Under the pieces are notes generated by a model that saw only the letters and a list, made by a program, of their open reading frames with translations, ran no database searches and was not told where the DNA came from. The position numbers were made by a program, and so were the translations under genes. DNA of 64,000 nucleotides from Cladopsammia gracilis (lineage: Eukaryota; Cnidaria; Anthozoa; Scleractinia; Dendrophylliidae). The DNA lies in contig JAJGOT010000049.1 of assembly GCA_022457155.1 (NCBI GenBank), forward strand, positions 1,632,001-1,696,000. Reading direction: 5' to 3'. Shown in pieces: positions 1-11,496 of this stretch; position 1 is the first letter of the stretch, and the number at the start of each line of letters is the position of its first letter.

Positions 1-983
1 CTCTAAGGGGCCGACCATTTGACTTTTGTTTTTTTTTTGGGGGGGAGGGGGGGTAAATTGCAGAAAAAATATCCTGCAGACTCATTCTGAGGAAAAAAAT
101 TCTTACAAGGACACTGATCTTGAGCAAGAAAAAAAATCCAACAAGGTGTTTTCATGCCAATGCATTGAAATTTGTTTGGCACCTTCTGTACACTTTGTAA
201 ATCAAAGTACAGTCAAATGACTAACATTTTACCGCATTTTACACATGGCACCGCTATGGAAACGAAAATTCAGCGGCTTTTGCCAACATTTTCATGGCAG
301 CGGTTGAGACCGAAATCTTAAGGGCGACCTCCGCGGAGCTATGGGGCTGGGTGGGCTATAGCCCCACCAACAATTTTGCCGCGATTTTTTTTTTGCATTT
401 AGAAAACTGCTTCTAATCTTTGTGTGAAAGGCAAACCCAATTTGTTTTTTGGTTCGCTCAACAACATTTACAATGACCACAATAATGCCGACTATGACAG
501 ATTAATGATTATGCGAATTTTCTGTTGTCCCATGTTTCTATAGTATCATGTCAGTGTCATGTGTTTTGAAATCGCATCCATTTCAAATTCTCTCGTCTCA
601 GAGTGTTTCGATCAAATTCTACATTTCTCTAAGCGTTCGCATTATTTTTTATATCTGTTCTTTGACTGCTGCATTGATTTTTACAATTAAGTTTAGACGA
701 TCAGAAGTTAGCGACCGAAGTTTCGTTTCCATCTGTGGATGGGCAATTGGCGTTGCAAACGGAATGCGAGCAAAGATGACCCAACAGAGATTAAACAATG
801 TTGCAATCTTAAATACGCACAAGACAAGAACTGACGTTGTGTGACTTTTTGATGTGGCTAGCGAATTTGAACTGACGTTGTGTGACTTTTTAATGTGGTT
901 AGCGAATTTGTCAGTCGAAATGATAACCGCAAACGTAACTTTGGAACATTTACTGACGCTGACCTCCTTCATATAGCAATCAA
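1..983. other. No gene; AT-rich DNA with a short tandem duplication
   Basis: I find no protein family or RNA here. A T-run followed by a G-run lies at about 28-53. A tandem duplication of about 40 bases occupies roughly 829-909: the segment containing GACGTTGTGTGACTTTTT occurs twice back to back with few differences. The short reading frames look like chance frames, with no recognisable motif. Confidence 0.6.
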
Positions 984-1143
984 CAGGGGCGGATCCAGGG
1001 GGGGTGAAATGGGTGAATTTTCACCCCCCTTTTCTGAGACCCTTTCTTTTTTCTAAAGTATTTCTCAAATAAAAAAAAACAGGCTTTGGTTCTATTGCAT
1101 TTAAAATTTCACCCCCCATTTCAAAATCCTGGATCCGCCCCTG
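984..1143. mobile_element. Short MITE with CAGGGGCGGATCC termini (hAT-like)
   Basis: A 160-bp non-coding element with perfect inverted ends, CAGGGGCGGATCCAGG at the left and CCTGGATCCGCCCCTG at the right. Inside, a second inverted pair of ACCCCCC-rich segments reinforces the hairpin. The five bases ATCAA occur immediately before (979-983) and after (1144-1148). A CAGGGG start resembles hAT non-autonomous elements, which usually make 8-bp duplications; only 5 bases match here, so the superfamily is a guess. Confidence 0.75.
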
Positions 1144-1484
1144 ATCAAATACAAACCACTTAATTTCTTAAACTGAAAAACATTCATTTAATCCCTAATA
1201 GTTACTAAACACATGATACCGGAAATATAAAACTCTCGACTTTCGAATAAAAAAAGACAGAACTACTATATATTCGCAAATAACCCATTCATGTATAACA
1301 TTAACTTATGCAGCCATTTCTTTTTCAACTCTCCACAAAAGAAAAATCAATGTCCGCTTCACTTTCCAAAACATTTCACATCGATATCGATACCAACATA
1401 CAAATGCTTTCCTTTAACAAGCATTGACAACTAAGCGGAAAACATAGATATTTCAGCCCACCCACATCTGACGTCTAAGTTATC
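1144..1484. other. No gene seen
   Basis: AT-rich anonymous sequence between the MITE and the R1 repeat. No inverted repeat, tandem array or coding similarity is visible. Confidence 0.6.
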
Positions 1485-2577
1485 AAAAGTTTCTTTGCTT
1501 TTGTTGATAATTTTGTCGCGATTCTTTAGCGAAGCAGTAATGAGTAAGTTCAATTTATGAAATGAATGGCTTTAAGTTCTCATGGCATGTTATGAGGAAA
1601 GCAGTAATTAGTAAGTTCGATTTATGAAATGAATGGCTTTCAGTTCTCATGGTATGTTATCATTTAATGAACTTTTGATCTTAAATTACCGATCACGCGA
1701 ACGAAAAGGCAGTATGGACTTTGCCTTTTGTTTATTTTGGAATAGTGAATCATTGCCATTAATAGGTTTAGGTACATGGTAGAATGTATTGACGGTGAAA
1801 AAAATTTGCGCTTTGATTATGCAATAGTAAGCAAGGGACCTCGTGATTTTGCAGATTTAGTCAAACTATTTTTTGTTTGCTACAATTCTCTCTACAGTTC
1901 TATTCGTATACAAGTAAAATTTTGTTGTTCTGAATTGAATGACAAACCAAGCATTTTATTGACAACCATTTTATAAGCGATCTGAGAGTATGCCGGAGAA
2001 ACATTGTAAAGAAAAACAGTGTAAACGTAGCCGATCTGCAGAAACAGATTTCAGACTTTAAGAAAATCGTATGTACACATGTAGGTATGTAGTTTATGTA
2101 AAGATTGTTTGTTTTTGTTGATAGTTTTGTCGCGGTTTTTGAAGTAAGTTGAATTTATTAAATGGATGGCTTTAAACTGTCATGTCATGTTATCATTTGA
2201 TGAAGTTATCTAAAGTTTCTTTGCTTTTGTTGATAATTTTGTCGCGAAAAGACAAAAGTCAGAAAAATATAGCACTGCAACAGCTTGAGACTTAGTAGAC
2301 TACGAGTAGTTCCTCCTTTTCCCTCAGGGATAGTAGAACGAGCGAAACGCGAGCACGCGTGAAAATCACCCCACGCGAGAAAGGCGAGACGCGCAGCGGG
2401 CGCGCGCAGAGAAAAAAGAGGCGTCTCGCCTTTCTCGCGTGGGTTGATTTTCACGCGCGCTCGCGTTTCACTCGCACTACTATCTCTGAGGAAAAAGGGG
2501 GGACTACTCGTAGTCTGGAGACTTGGTTGAGGCAAAAGATAGTGAGAGTTGATTTTCAGGTGTTTGCCTGGCTTTGG
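1485..2577 (+). repeat. Dispersed repeat R1, plus-orientation copy
   Basis: This segment matches, in inverted orientation, the region 15.4-18.18 kb, and part of it matches 35.76-35.89 kb. Landmarks are GATCACGCGAACGAAAAGG (about 1690), a duplicated sub-block ending in AAATGAATGGCTTT (about 1541-1583 and 1604-1645), and the block leading up to the foldback MITE at 2296. It is interrupted at its right by the foldback element beginning at 2578. No open frame resembles a known protein, so R1 is either a non-autonomous element or an old segmental duplication. Confidence 0.75.
2296..2517. mobile_element. GC-rich foldback MITE with 9-bp flanking repeat
   Basis: A palindromic element whose arms (about 95 bases each) begin TAGACTACGAG and end CTCGTAGTCTG, with inner CpG-rich blocks such as GAAACGCGAGC. 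It is flanked by GAGACTTAG (2287-2295) and GAGACTTGG (2518-2526), consistent with a 9-bp target duplication with one mismatch, as Mutator-like elements make. A second copy at 15506-15716 sits in the same flanking sequence in inverted orientation, so both descend from one insertion within R1. Confidence 0.8.
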
Positions 2578-5359
2578 CAAACGCTTTATTAGCTATAACA
2601 TAATCATTTAATAAAAATATTGTTATTTACCTGTTTTCCTGTGTCTTTTTGAGTCGTTTTGGAAGCGATTTGAATCAGAGCGAAGACGGTTGCCAGTTGC
2701 ACGTTTCAAATATTATCTTGTCTGCCGCTTCGTAAATACGACGCGCCTATTACGTCTAAAGTTTCCATTATTATTAACTATTAACTCTCCTCGGGGAAGA
2801 GAAAGAAGAGAAGAGAGCAAGGGATGAAACTAAAATGAGGGCAGTTTTAGTTTGAAGCGTAATTCTCTTTTTACTGAACAAAATCAGCTAGAACTTCACA
2901 CCTCGATTAATTAAAGGCTGAATAATCATGTGAGGCATGATTTGTTTGTTTGGACGCCCGTTTTCCTGCTTAGTTTTGGGTTGTTTTTAGATGCGGCTTT
3001 TCGTCAGATCTGTGACTACACTTGACTTGACCGGCAGTGATTTTATACTTGTGAGCATGTCCTTCATCAAAGTGGTTTAATTGTTCTCGTGACAGACTCT
3101 TTTGTTTTCATTTGACAGCCGCATATGTCGGAAATATAAAACAGAACATTCCACGCGGAATACCCGGTCTTCACGCGAGATAAATCTACCGCTCGTATAT
3201 CGCTGGCAGAGCAGTTTGAAGTAAACGGCGGAGCCAAATTTAAATACACCTTCTTTCTCCCTTCTGGGCTTCCTGTTCGTGCTTCCTTGATGTTGGGGAA
3301 TATCTTTTTTAGTATTTGACATATTTCGAAGTATGTGCGTGCGAAGATTTGATTGAAGCTCGTATACAAAAAAATTAAACAACCGACATCCGTTTCTGCT
3401 ATCTACGAACCGTTAAGCCAAAATTCAAATTTTAAAAAAATCCAATTTGTTACGGCAAAAGGAGAAATATTTATTCACCGATTTATTTTCTATAATCGCG
3501 GCCGGGACCAAAAGCTGAGCGATCACTTGGCTAAAATATGTTCTGGTTGTCCACATGAATTTGTGTTTTTATCTGGCAAACAACCGAGCAAAACAAAATG
3601 GAAATATTATTTGACTCACCAGTAAACAACATTAAAATTGCCCGGCACTGGACCTTGATTTGAGCGGAAATCGCTTCTCGTGGAAATTGCAGTCAAGGCT
3701 GCCGGCCGTCGGCTCGTGTTCCCTCGCGCATATCCACGCGCGAGACTGGTCACCTCAACTGTAGTCACAACCTCGTTCCCAGGGTCTCTCTTCTTCCCGC
3801 CCCCTGGAGCGAGAGAGAGAGAGACCCTGGCTCAGGCTGGTCACGTGTCTCCCAGAATCTGGGAGATTCCAATTAAAGGACACGGGGGAGGGGCGGCAAA
3901 GTGTGAAATTTGTCTGCTCTAGCTGGGCATTGCGAAACAAATGCAAAAGCGTTCGGCGGCTCGCGATAAATTTGAAGCGGCGGTCATCCGCAGACTTCGA
4001 AAACATATCCACATGGTCCGGTTCTGAAAGTGTAAGTTGCTTTAGGATCAGAGGAATTGTCACGGCGCTTAAAGATTTACCGCAGTAAAGCTAATTTTGA
4101 ACTTGCTGCGGAATGCAATCCAATTTTATTACTTGACGCCGCTAAGCTCGCGCTCTTGATTTATGGCATTGTTCCGGACTGGGATGAATTATCGCTACAT
4201 ACTGCTTAACAGGCGATCTTCAAGCTTCATTCGAAAGGCCCATTAAAGTGCTGCCGTCTGTGCTCGGGCGATGGCAAAGCAAGAACTGATAAGCGGCCGC
4301 CACGGAACCAATGTTTGCCACGCTGATCAACAGTCACTTTCATAACAGGAAACGATCGAGAGAAGACAATGATAGCTTTTATTCTTCGTGTGTGAGGCAT
4401 GTTGTTTAGTTCAATGTTCACCAGTTCCAGTCGTTTGAATGTCTATACATTGTTGATTTATATACTTGTGAATTTTTGAGCAACAATTTTATCCTTGCGC
4501 ATTGTTTATTCGCTTTTGTTTGAATCGTTAGACTGAACCGTTTCGTTATTTCAATTTTAGGGCTTTGTTCATATTAGTTCAGTTCGAAAATTATAAGCTG
4601 TCAAGATCTTTTGTCCCTATTTATTCAATTATAAACGGCAGGCATAACATATAAACAGCAAAAATGAATTACTTTTTACGACCAAAGAGATTTCATAACA
4701 TTCGGTTGACGATAAGCCTGGGATGTTTTATCTGTTTTATTCCGGGTCTTGCTATAATCACAGAGAATTGTTTATGTCTTTTATATATATCTTGCAATAC
4801 AGATTCCTATTTTCAACAAGAGGTTATGGAACATGGAACATATTTATTTCACAGTCACAGCTGAAACGAAACAATAACAGTCGCGCACAGCACGAGCCTA
4901 GCCACTGTACAGAAAACAAGACAACGTTACAAATACTGTCTACCCCTCCTTAGGATTATAATTGTCCATTAGACACGTGACCAGCCTGAGCCAGGGTCTC
5001 TCTCTCTCTCGCTCCAGGGGGCGGGAAGAAGAGAGACCCTGGGAACGAGGTTGCTGTAGTCACAGATTGTACGAACGCTCTCAGTAAGTTTCACCCCTTG
5101 TTCTCTTCTCTCTTCCTGTGGCCGTTAATTTGAAACCCGAGATTCTCCTCCGAGGAGAGTTAATAGTTAATAATAATGGAAACTTGAGACGAAATAGGCG
5201 TTTACGAAGCGGCAGACAAGATAATATTTGAAACGTACAACTGGCAATCGTCTTCGCTCTGATTCAAATCGCTTCCAAAACGACTCAAAAAGACACAGGA
5301 AAACAGGTAAATAACAATATTTTTATTTAATGATTATGTTATAGCTAATAAAGCGTTTG
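2578..5359. mobile_element. Foldback element with about 260-bp inverted arms
   Basis: The left arm (2578 to about 2830, starting CAAACGCTTTATTAGC) is the reverse complement of about 5095-5359. The arms share an internal block containing TTGAATCAGAGCGAAGACGG on one side and its complement on the other. The interior holds no recognisable transposase; frames at 3067-3382 and 3353-3625 have no motif I know. Another foldback element is nested at 3768-5053. I could not read a clear target duplication. Confidence 0.8.
3768..5053. mobile_element. MULE-like element with perfect 83-bp inverted ends and 9-bp duplication
   Basis: The first 83 bases (3768-3850) and the last 83 (4971-5053) are exact reverse complements, starting CAACCTCGTTCCC and ending GGGAACGAGGTTG. 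The nine bases CTGTAGTCA occur at 3759-3767 and 5054-5062, immediately outside. Long inverted ends with 9-bp duplications are typical of Mutator-like elements. The 1.1-kb core contains no transposase frame (the frame at 3903-4088 has no motif), so this is a non-autonomous element. It lies wholly inside the larger foldback at 2578-5359 and is therefore younger. Confidence 0.88.
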
Positions 5360-5772
5360 GGTTCCCTGTGGCCACACTTCCATTTTTGAATGCGCTTATA
5401 CATAATCTTACTTTAGCTCAATGAATCTGAATTTCATACCAGATACTAGGCTTGGATGATAGCTTTGGATGATGCTCCTTTTATGCTAATCAGTGTTTCC
5501 AACAAACATGGCGAAAAACGGTTTTTCTGAAATATCTTTCGATTTTGGGGCTACCCGCGACAAGCGAATAAATGCGCTATAATCTACACATCGTTGCACA
5601 CAAAATGGGAAAATTTCAAACAAAGTAAACGAATTCGATTTTGAATAAATCGCTAAAACATTTTTTAACATGTGTTTTTCACGTTTGAAATATAAGCGGT
5701 CAAAACATTCCATAGGTCTCACAAATTATCATTGAATTGCCACAGAAGGTTTCCTTAATAATAATAAATAAT

Positions 5773-5777
<5 letters not shown>

Positions 5778-5839
<62 letters not shown>

Positions 5840-5847
5840 TAGATAGG
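5778..5847. repeat. TA microsatellite passing into GATA
   Basis: About thirty uninterrupted TA dinucleotides are followed by three GATA units. The same junction, shortened, occurs in reverse at about 47219-47234 beside the other copy of the tandem-repeat element, so the microsatellite is part of that element and not incidental. Confidence 0.95.
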
Positions 5848-5906
5848 CTTAGCCTAACAGCGTCGCTCTGTGAACAAGCTTAACTAAGGTGAAAGGTCGG
5901 AACATT

Positions 5907-7963
5907 AGAATTAAGATTGACGAAGGCTATTTTTCAATTTTAGCAATTCTCTAAAACAGTAAGCTTATCACGCGACCGTCTGCACAGTACATTCAGACCG
6001 TACAAAAGTTCACAAAAACAATTTTTTCTCCGTCTAGAATAACTAGAACGACTATTTTCCGAATAAAATACACTTGTTGCTTGTCAGAAATTGCCCGAGA
6101 AACTAAGGCCCCGTCCACACTAATGCGTTTTTGAAAACCTCCGTTTTTGGTTCCCCGAAAACGGATAAAAAGATTTGTGTCCACACTAGGAGCTGAAAAA
6201 CGATGATCCAAAGATGCGTTTTCATCACCAGGCTCTGCTCGGACGTTTTTCTGTTCAATACGCATGCTCCAATAACGTCAGCAATACTATGCGTTACTAG
6301 TTGTGACCTAAGCGTTTTTGAAAAGCTCCGTTTTTGCCGTTCACACTAAAACGATAGACCTGCGTTTTCAAAAGTCTCCACTTTAAAAAGAGTTTTCAAA
6401 AACCTCCGTTTTCATCGATTTCATTCTCCGTTTTTGATCGTTTTAGTGTGGACGATCGGTAAAAACGCATAAAAATGTATGTGTTTTCGTTTGAAAACGC
6501 ATTAGTGTGGACGGGGCCTAATTTGAAAATCAAAATTGCAAAAATACACAAACATATTTGCATAAGGCGAGTAAAATAGAACGGTACTATAAAATGAAAG
6601 TCTTGTTTTGTTTACATAAAATCGCTTTTCAACCTATGTAATGAATGAACAAACACATAAAAATGGACAACACAATCCCCTTTCGAAAAAAAATTATTCA
6701 AATCTCCATTACTTTATGTTCAAAAGCACTAGAATTAAGATTGACGAAGGCTATTTTTCAATTTTAGCAATTCTCAAAAACAGTATTACGCGACCGTCTG
6801 CACAGTACATTTTAGACCGTACAAACGTTCACAAAAACAACTTTTTCTCCGTCTAGAATAACTATAACGACTATTTTCCTAATAAAATACACTTGTTGCT
6901 TGTCAGAAATTGCCCGAGAAACTAATTTGAAAATCAAAATTGCAAAAATACACAAACATATTTGCATAAGGCGATGCGAGTGAAATAGAACGGTACTATA
7001 AAATGAAAGTCTTCTTTTGTTTACATAAAATCGCTTTTCAACCTATGTAATGAATGAACAAACACATAAAAATGGACAACACAATCCCCTTTCGAAAAAA
7101 AATTATTCAAATCTCCATTACTTTATGTTCAAAAGCACTAGAATTAAGATTGACGAAGGCTATTTTTCAATTTTAGCAATTCTCAAAAACAGTATTACGC
7201 GACCGTCTGCACAGTACATTTTAGACCGTACAAACGTTCACAAAAACAACTTTTTCTCCGTCTAGAATAACTAATACGACTACTTTCCGAATAAAATACA
7301 CTTGTTGCTTGTCAAAAATAGCCCGAGAAACTGATTTGAAAATCAAAATTGCAAAAAATACAAACATATTTGCATAAGGCGATGCGAGTGAAGATAGAAC
7401 GGTACTATAAAATCAAAGTCTTGTTTTGTTTACATAAAATCGCTTTTCAACCTATGTAATGAATGAACAAACACATAAAAATGGACAACAGAATCTTCTT
7501 TCGAAAAAAATTATTCAAATCTCCATTAATTTATGTTTAAAAGCACTAGAATTAAGATTGACGAAGGCTATTTTTCAATTTTAGCAATTCTCAAAAACAG
7601 TATTACGCGACCGTCTGCACAGTACAGTTTAGACCGTACAAAAGTTCACAAAACAACTTTTTCTCCGTCTAGAATAACTAGTACGACTACTTTCCGAATA
7701 AAATACACTTGTTGCTTGTCAAAAATTGCCCGAGAAAGTGATATGAAAATCAAAATTGCAAAAAATACACAAACATATTTGCATAATTAAGGTGACGTGA
7801 GTGAAGATAGAACGGTTCCATAAAATCAGTCTTGTTTTGTTTACATGAAATCGTTTTTCAACCAATGTAATGAATGAACAAACACATAAAAATGGACAAC
7901 ACAATCTTCTTTCGAAAAAAATTGTTCAAATCTCCATTAGTTTATGTGTAAAAGCAGAACGTA
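5907..7963 (+). repeat. Tandem array with a 409-411 bp unit, about 4.5 copies
   Basis: The landmark ATGAATGAACAAACAC begins at 6641, 7050, 7459 and 7870, giving spacings of 409, 409 and 411. Units 2 and 3 are almost identical, so the 71-codon frame at 6641-6856 recurs exactly at 7050-7265; that frame lies in a repeat and shows no protein motif, so I do not call it a gene. The first unit is partial and is interrupted by a 412-bp MITE at 6107-6518. Unit 4 and the last partial unit are more diverged, as expected at array edges. Confidence 0.93.
6107..6518. mobile_element. Harbinger-like MITE with TAA target duplication
   Basis: A 412-bp element starting GGCCCCGTCCACACTAATGC and ending with its complement (about 25 matching bases). 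TAA occurs at 6104-6106 and 6519-6521. The neighbouring tandem units have the uninterrupted sequence AACTAATTTG, so the insertion added exactly the element plus three bases: landmark spacing is 824 rather than 409, an excess of 415. The interior repeats a GTTTTTGAAAA-type motif in both orientations. A 3-bp TAA duplication and GGCC ends fit PIF/Harbinger MITEs. Confidence 0.92.
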
Positions 7964-8854
7964 CCATTCATCGAGGCCGAGCTGATTGTCTTCGATGAAA
8001 GAAATCATGAATTGACAACTGAATTTAAGCACGTTTTATATAACCTAATTATTCAAAATTGAAACCTTTTTAAATGCAAGCCAAAATTGCACAATATAGA
8101 ACAGTAAAGTAATGATACTAGCTTCAAGGTAAGACGAAATCAGGTTTAAAAATAAGCTTACTGAAGCACTTAGCTCTATATTCCTCCAAAACGCTTGACT
8201 TGCAGAGTTACGCAGCGTCAAATGCGGTCTTGACCACTGTTTCAACGGTTAACCACTGACTCAACAAGAGTGTTGAGCGTATAGCTGACGTGACATTCGG
8301 CTGTGTAGCCGCGCGAAAAACGTTCGTTCGGACACCGGACTGACATGATAGACGCCGCCCGCGAAACATTCCGCTGGCCATGACCATGAAAAATGACGGG
8401 CATCGGTTCTATGAGTATGGCGCTCCGCGCGGGCCTTCGGCCAGCAGAGCTCCGCTATTACTCCCTGCAAATAGCTCTGACTAACTCCTCGGCAATAAAG
8501 AGATCGAGCTTTTCATTCAAATGCAGTTTTGCTTGACGTTCTCACTCTTTTAAAGTTTCAAGCGCATTTGCATATAATTTAAAAAAGAACAAATGAAAAT
8601 GTTTGACACCTTCCCAGTATGTTTTTTAATATATAGGCAATAATATTTCCAAGCTTCAGTCCAATTGATTCAGAGGAACATCCACAAAAGAACCGTTGAA
8701 GTTTGAGTACGAAAGCAGCGACCTCGGGATGAAAATCCAGTACAACGATTGTGACATCGCATGTTTATTTCAGACGTGCTCGCTCGGTAACAAATTCCTC
8801 TATGCACGCTTGCTCTTATTTGAATGTTTCTATATTGTATATAAATTAGGGCCT

Positions 8855-10562
8855 GGGGCCCGTTTCTCGAAACTCCCGGTAACTTTTCGGGCCCGAAGCC
8901 AAATATTGAAATCAAAATTTAAAGAATAAAAGCGCGGGTCCTAGCGAACAAACCAGTCCATTTTGTTTTGCTAACTGATAATTTTATCGTATTATCTGCA
9001 AAACGTTTGAAACCTCGATCTTCAATAGTCCATTTCCGTGTTGCCTTTAGCCCCTCTATCAAAGCGAGGCCAGGTGCGAAACCTTTCATATGAAAACGAG
9101 TTTTCATTCACATGCAAATAAGTTCTATTTGCATGTGAATGAAAACTCATTTTCATATGAAAGGTTTCGCACCTAGCCTCGCATTGATACAGAGGCTAAA
9201 GGAAACTCGGAAATGACCTATTCGCCCCATGTAAGGTAATCCAAGAGAGTCTTGGATTCCGGATTCCACATCCGTGGATACCAGATTCCATAAGTGGCTG
9301 GATTCCAGATTTCAAAATTATATTTTCTGGTTTTCAAGGTTTCCTTTATACTTTGTTTTCCCCAAAAATGCCTTCCATAACAAGTTTGGGTAAAAAAAAA
9401 TAGCTTGTTCTTTTTTTACCCGAACGGTACATTGTCTTAGATAAAATATAAGTATAAAATATAATTCTTGGCCTTACCCGAGAGGATTGTGAATATAGGA
9501 GCGGTTCCTGAAGTCCACTGAGTCCACATCGTTGAAAAAATACTAACGAGGAAAAGCTATTCTTATTTTAATAATAACAACGGCGTCAATCCGTATCAAT
9601 TGATATTAAAACCTGATTAGCACTAACAAAAGTTAAAATTTCTTAAAAACGTTGTGTTACCTCGAAGGTGGAGTTCTTGAACGGGAAGGCCTTATTCTTT
9701 TTGTATGTTTATTTTTTTTCTGGTGTCTGCAATCACCAAAGCAATTGGATGGCGTTAGCTATTTTAAAGATCGATAAAGATGTTAACCCTTTGACTCCTA
9801 AGCGCGCTTTTAGGCGCTGTTTAGGGTCATATATGTTGTACCATTTGTGACGTCATCAGTTTTAGCGTCCGAAGATATTTTTGACAATTATCGGCAAGGG
9901 AAGGAGGAAATCTTGCTAAGCATACCCAAATCGATGAGACCGATTGGATGAATTGAACTGGAGTTTCACGCAAACAACCTCTGAACTTTACATTTGCTCT
10001 TCCCACCGACGGCTACTTGACGATCAAAATTTCCACAATCCACGACGTTTGGGTGAAAACTTTACATTGTCAAGAAAGACTATCAAAAGGTCAACAAAAC
10101 TGACCAAAAAAAAAAACAGACAAAAAGGAAACTAAAAGAACGGGCTTGAGAATACTTCTACAAATGGCAGGAGGGTTTAGTTTGCCGAGCTGCAAACGAT
10201 GTTATTGACTGTTCGGCCTCAATTTGGCTAGATAATGGCCATAAAATGGTATTTGTAGCCTGAAAAAGCGATGACAAGGGATGTTCCTGCGAGTGAAACA
10301 CGCGTGAACATGCCTGGTGCGCGTCCTCGCGACATGAGATTTTCACGCAACAGTCGCTAAAGGAAAGGAAGAGGGCGTGGAACCATCACAACAGACTGGA
10401 TTCCAGCAACCTGGATTCTGGATTACAATGGTTGGATTCCGGATTCCAAAGCCTCGGATTCCGGATTCCACGGACCAAAATTACCTGGGGCGATTCAATG
10501 AAAAAAAAAAAAACAGCTTTCCGGGCCCGGTAATTACCGGGTCTTTCGAGAAACGGCCCCCT
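8855..10562. mobile_element. Element with GGGGCCCGTTTCTCGAAA inverted ends
   Basis: The left end (about 8855-8902) and right end (about 10527-10562) are imperfect inverted copies, both containing CGTTTCTCGAAA and a second GGGCCC block. The flanking left arm of the host foldback is contiguous across the site when compared with the opposite arm (RC of 10690-10730), which fixes the insertion. Inside are a palindrome (9024-9222) and GGATTCCGGATTCC repeats at about 9262 and 10434-10470. The short frames at 9668-9850 and 9944-10135 match nothing I know. A 220-bp relative lies at 41062-41282. Confidence 0.78.
9024..9222. mobile_element. Near-perfect palindromic MITE, about 200 bp
   Basis: Two arms of about 95 bases are separated by roughly five bases near 9121-9126. 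The arms carry ATTTGCATGTGAATG and GAAAGGTTTCGCACC in inverted copies. The dinucleotide TA stands at both borders, so a TA-targeting (Tc1/mariner-like) origin is possible. It lies inside the larger 8855-10562 element. Confidence 0.8.
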
Positions 10563-11496
10563 GGTCGCACTACGGTGAAAAACAAAAATTAGCCCGTGCA
10601 AAAATCGAGGAAAACAAAAGAAACCGCTCCGGTGGGGTACTCTTTTTGTGGATGTTTTTGTATTTATGTCATTTTGTACGGGCTAATTTTTGTTTTGGAC
10701 TGTAGTGCGACCAGGCCCTAATTACAATATGGAAACATTCAAATCAGAGCAAGCGTGCATAGAGGAATTTGTCACCAAGCGAGCGCGTGTGAAATAAACA
10801 TGCAATGTCACGCTCGTTGTACTGGATTTTTATGCCGAGGTCGCTGCTTTCGTACTCGAACTTCGACGGTTCTATTGGGGATGTTCTTCTGAATCAATTG
10901 GACTGAAGCTCGGAAATATTATTGCCTATATATTAAAAATCATACTGTGAAGATGTCAAACATTTTCATTTGTTCGTTTTTAAATTATATGCAAATGCGC
11001 TTGAAACTTTAAAAGAGTGAAAACGTCAAGCAAAACTGCATTTGAATGAAAAGCTCGATCTCTTTATTGCCGAGGAGTTAGTCAAAGATATTTGCAGGGA
11101 GTAATATTTTAAGTCTAAGGAAACTTTCTGTGGCAATTTAATGATAATTTGTGAGACCTGTGGAATGTTTTGACCGCTTATATTTCAAACATGAAAAACA
11201 CATGTTCAATAATGTTTTAGCGATTTATTCGAAATCCAAAAGTTTAATTTGTTTGAAATTTTTCCATTTTGTGTGCAACGATGTGTAGACTATAGCATTT
11301 ATTCGCTTGTCGCGGGTAGCTCCAAAATCGAAAGATATTCCTTTAGGAAAATCTGTTTTTCTTATGGAAACGCTGATTAGCATAAAAAGAGCATCATCCA
11401 AAACTATCATCCAAGCCTAGCATCTGGTATGAAATTCAGATTCATTGAGCTGAAGTAAGATTATGTATAAGCGCATTCAAAAATGGAAGTGTGGCC

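Larger units (their letters stand above)
5758..8455. mobile_element. Tandem-repeat-bearing element, possibly Helentron-associated (HINE/DINE-like)
   Basis: The 2.7-kb insertion starts with a TA/GATA microsatellite (about 5778-5847), continues with a 409-bp tandem array (5907-7963) and ends in a GC-rich segment with the hairpin GGCCTTCGGCC (8432-8442) about 13 bases before the terminal TCCGC. The opposite arm of the host foldback reads straight across this point (RC of 11096-11126), giving the boundaries. A second, single-unit copy lies at 46082-47234. Microsatellite, core tandem repeat and terminal hairpin together recall HINE/DINE-1/pearl elements, which is inference. Confidence 0.7.
5370..11496. 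mobile_element. Large foldback element, left arm interrupted twice
   Basis: Terminal GGCCACACTTCC (5370) and its complement (to 11496) begin arms of about 0.8 kb. The right arm, about 10678-11496, is continuous. The left arm is in three pieces: 5370-5757, 8456-8856 and about 10563-10613. The gaps are the tandem-repeat element (5758-8455) and the GGGGCCC-ended element (about 8855-10562). Comparing the two arms gives direct empty sites for both insertions. No coding frame in either arm resembles a transposase. Confidence 0.85.

Noticed and set aside
6641..7265. Identical 71-codon frames at 6641 and 7050 as a possible tandem gene family
   Set aside because: They are the same frame in adjacent units of the 409-bp tandem repeat. 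Units 4 and 5 and the 46-kb copy do not keep the frame, and no protein motif is present.
5907..7963. CRISPR array
   Set aside because: Units of 409 bp repeat as a whole without alternating conserved repeats and unique spacers; the genome is eukaryotic.
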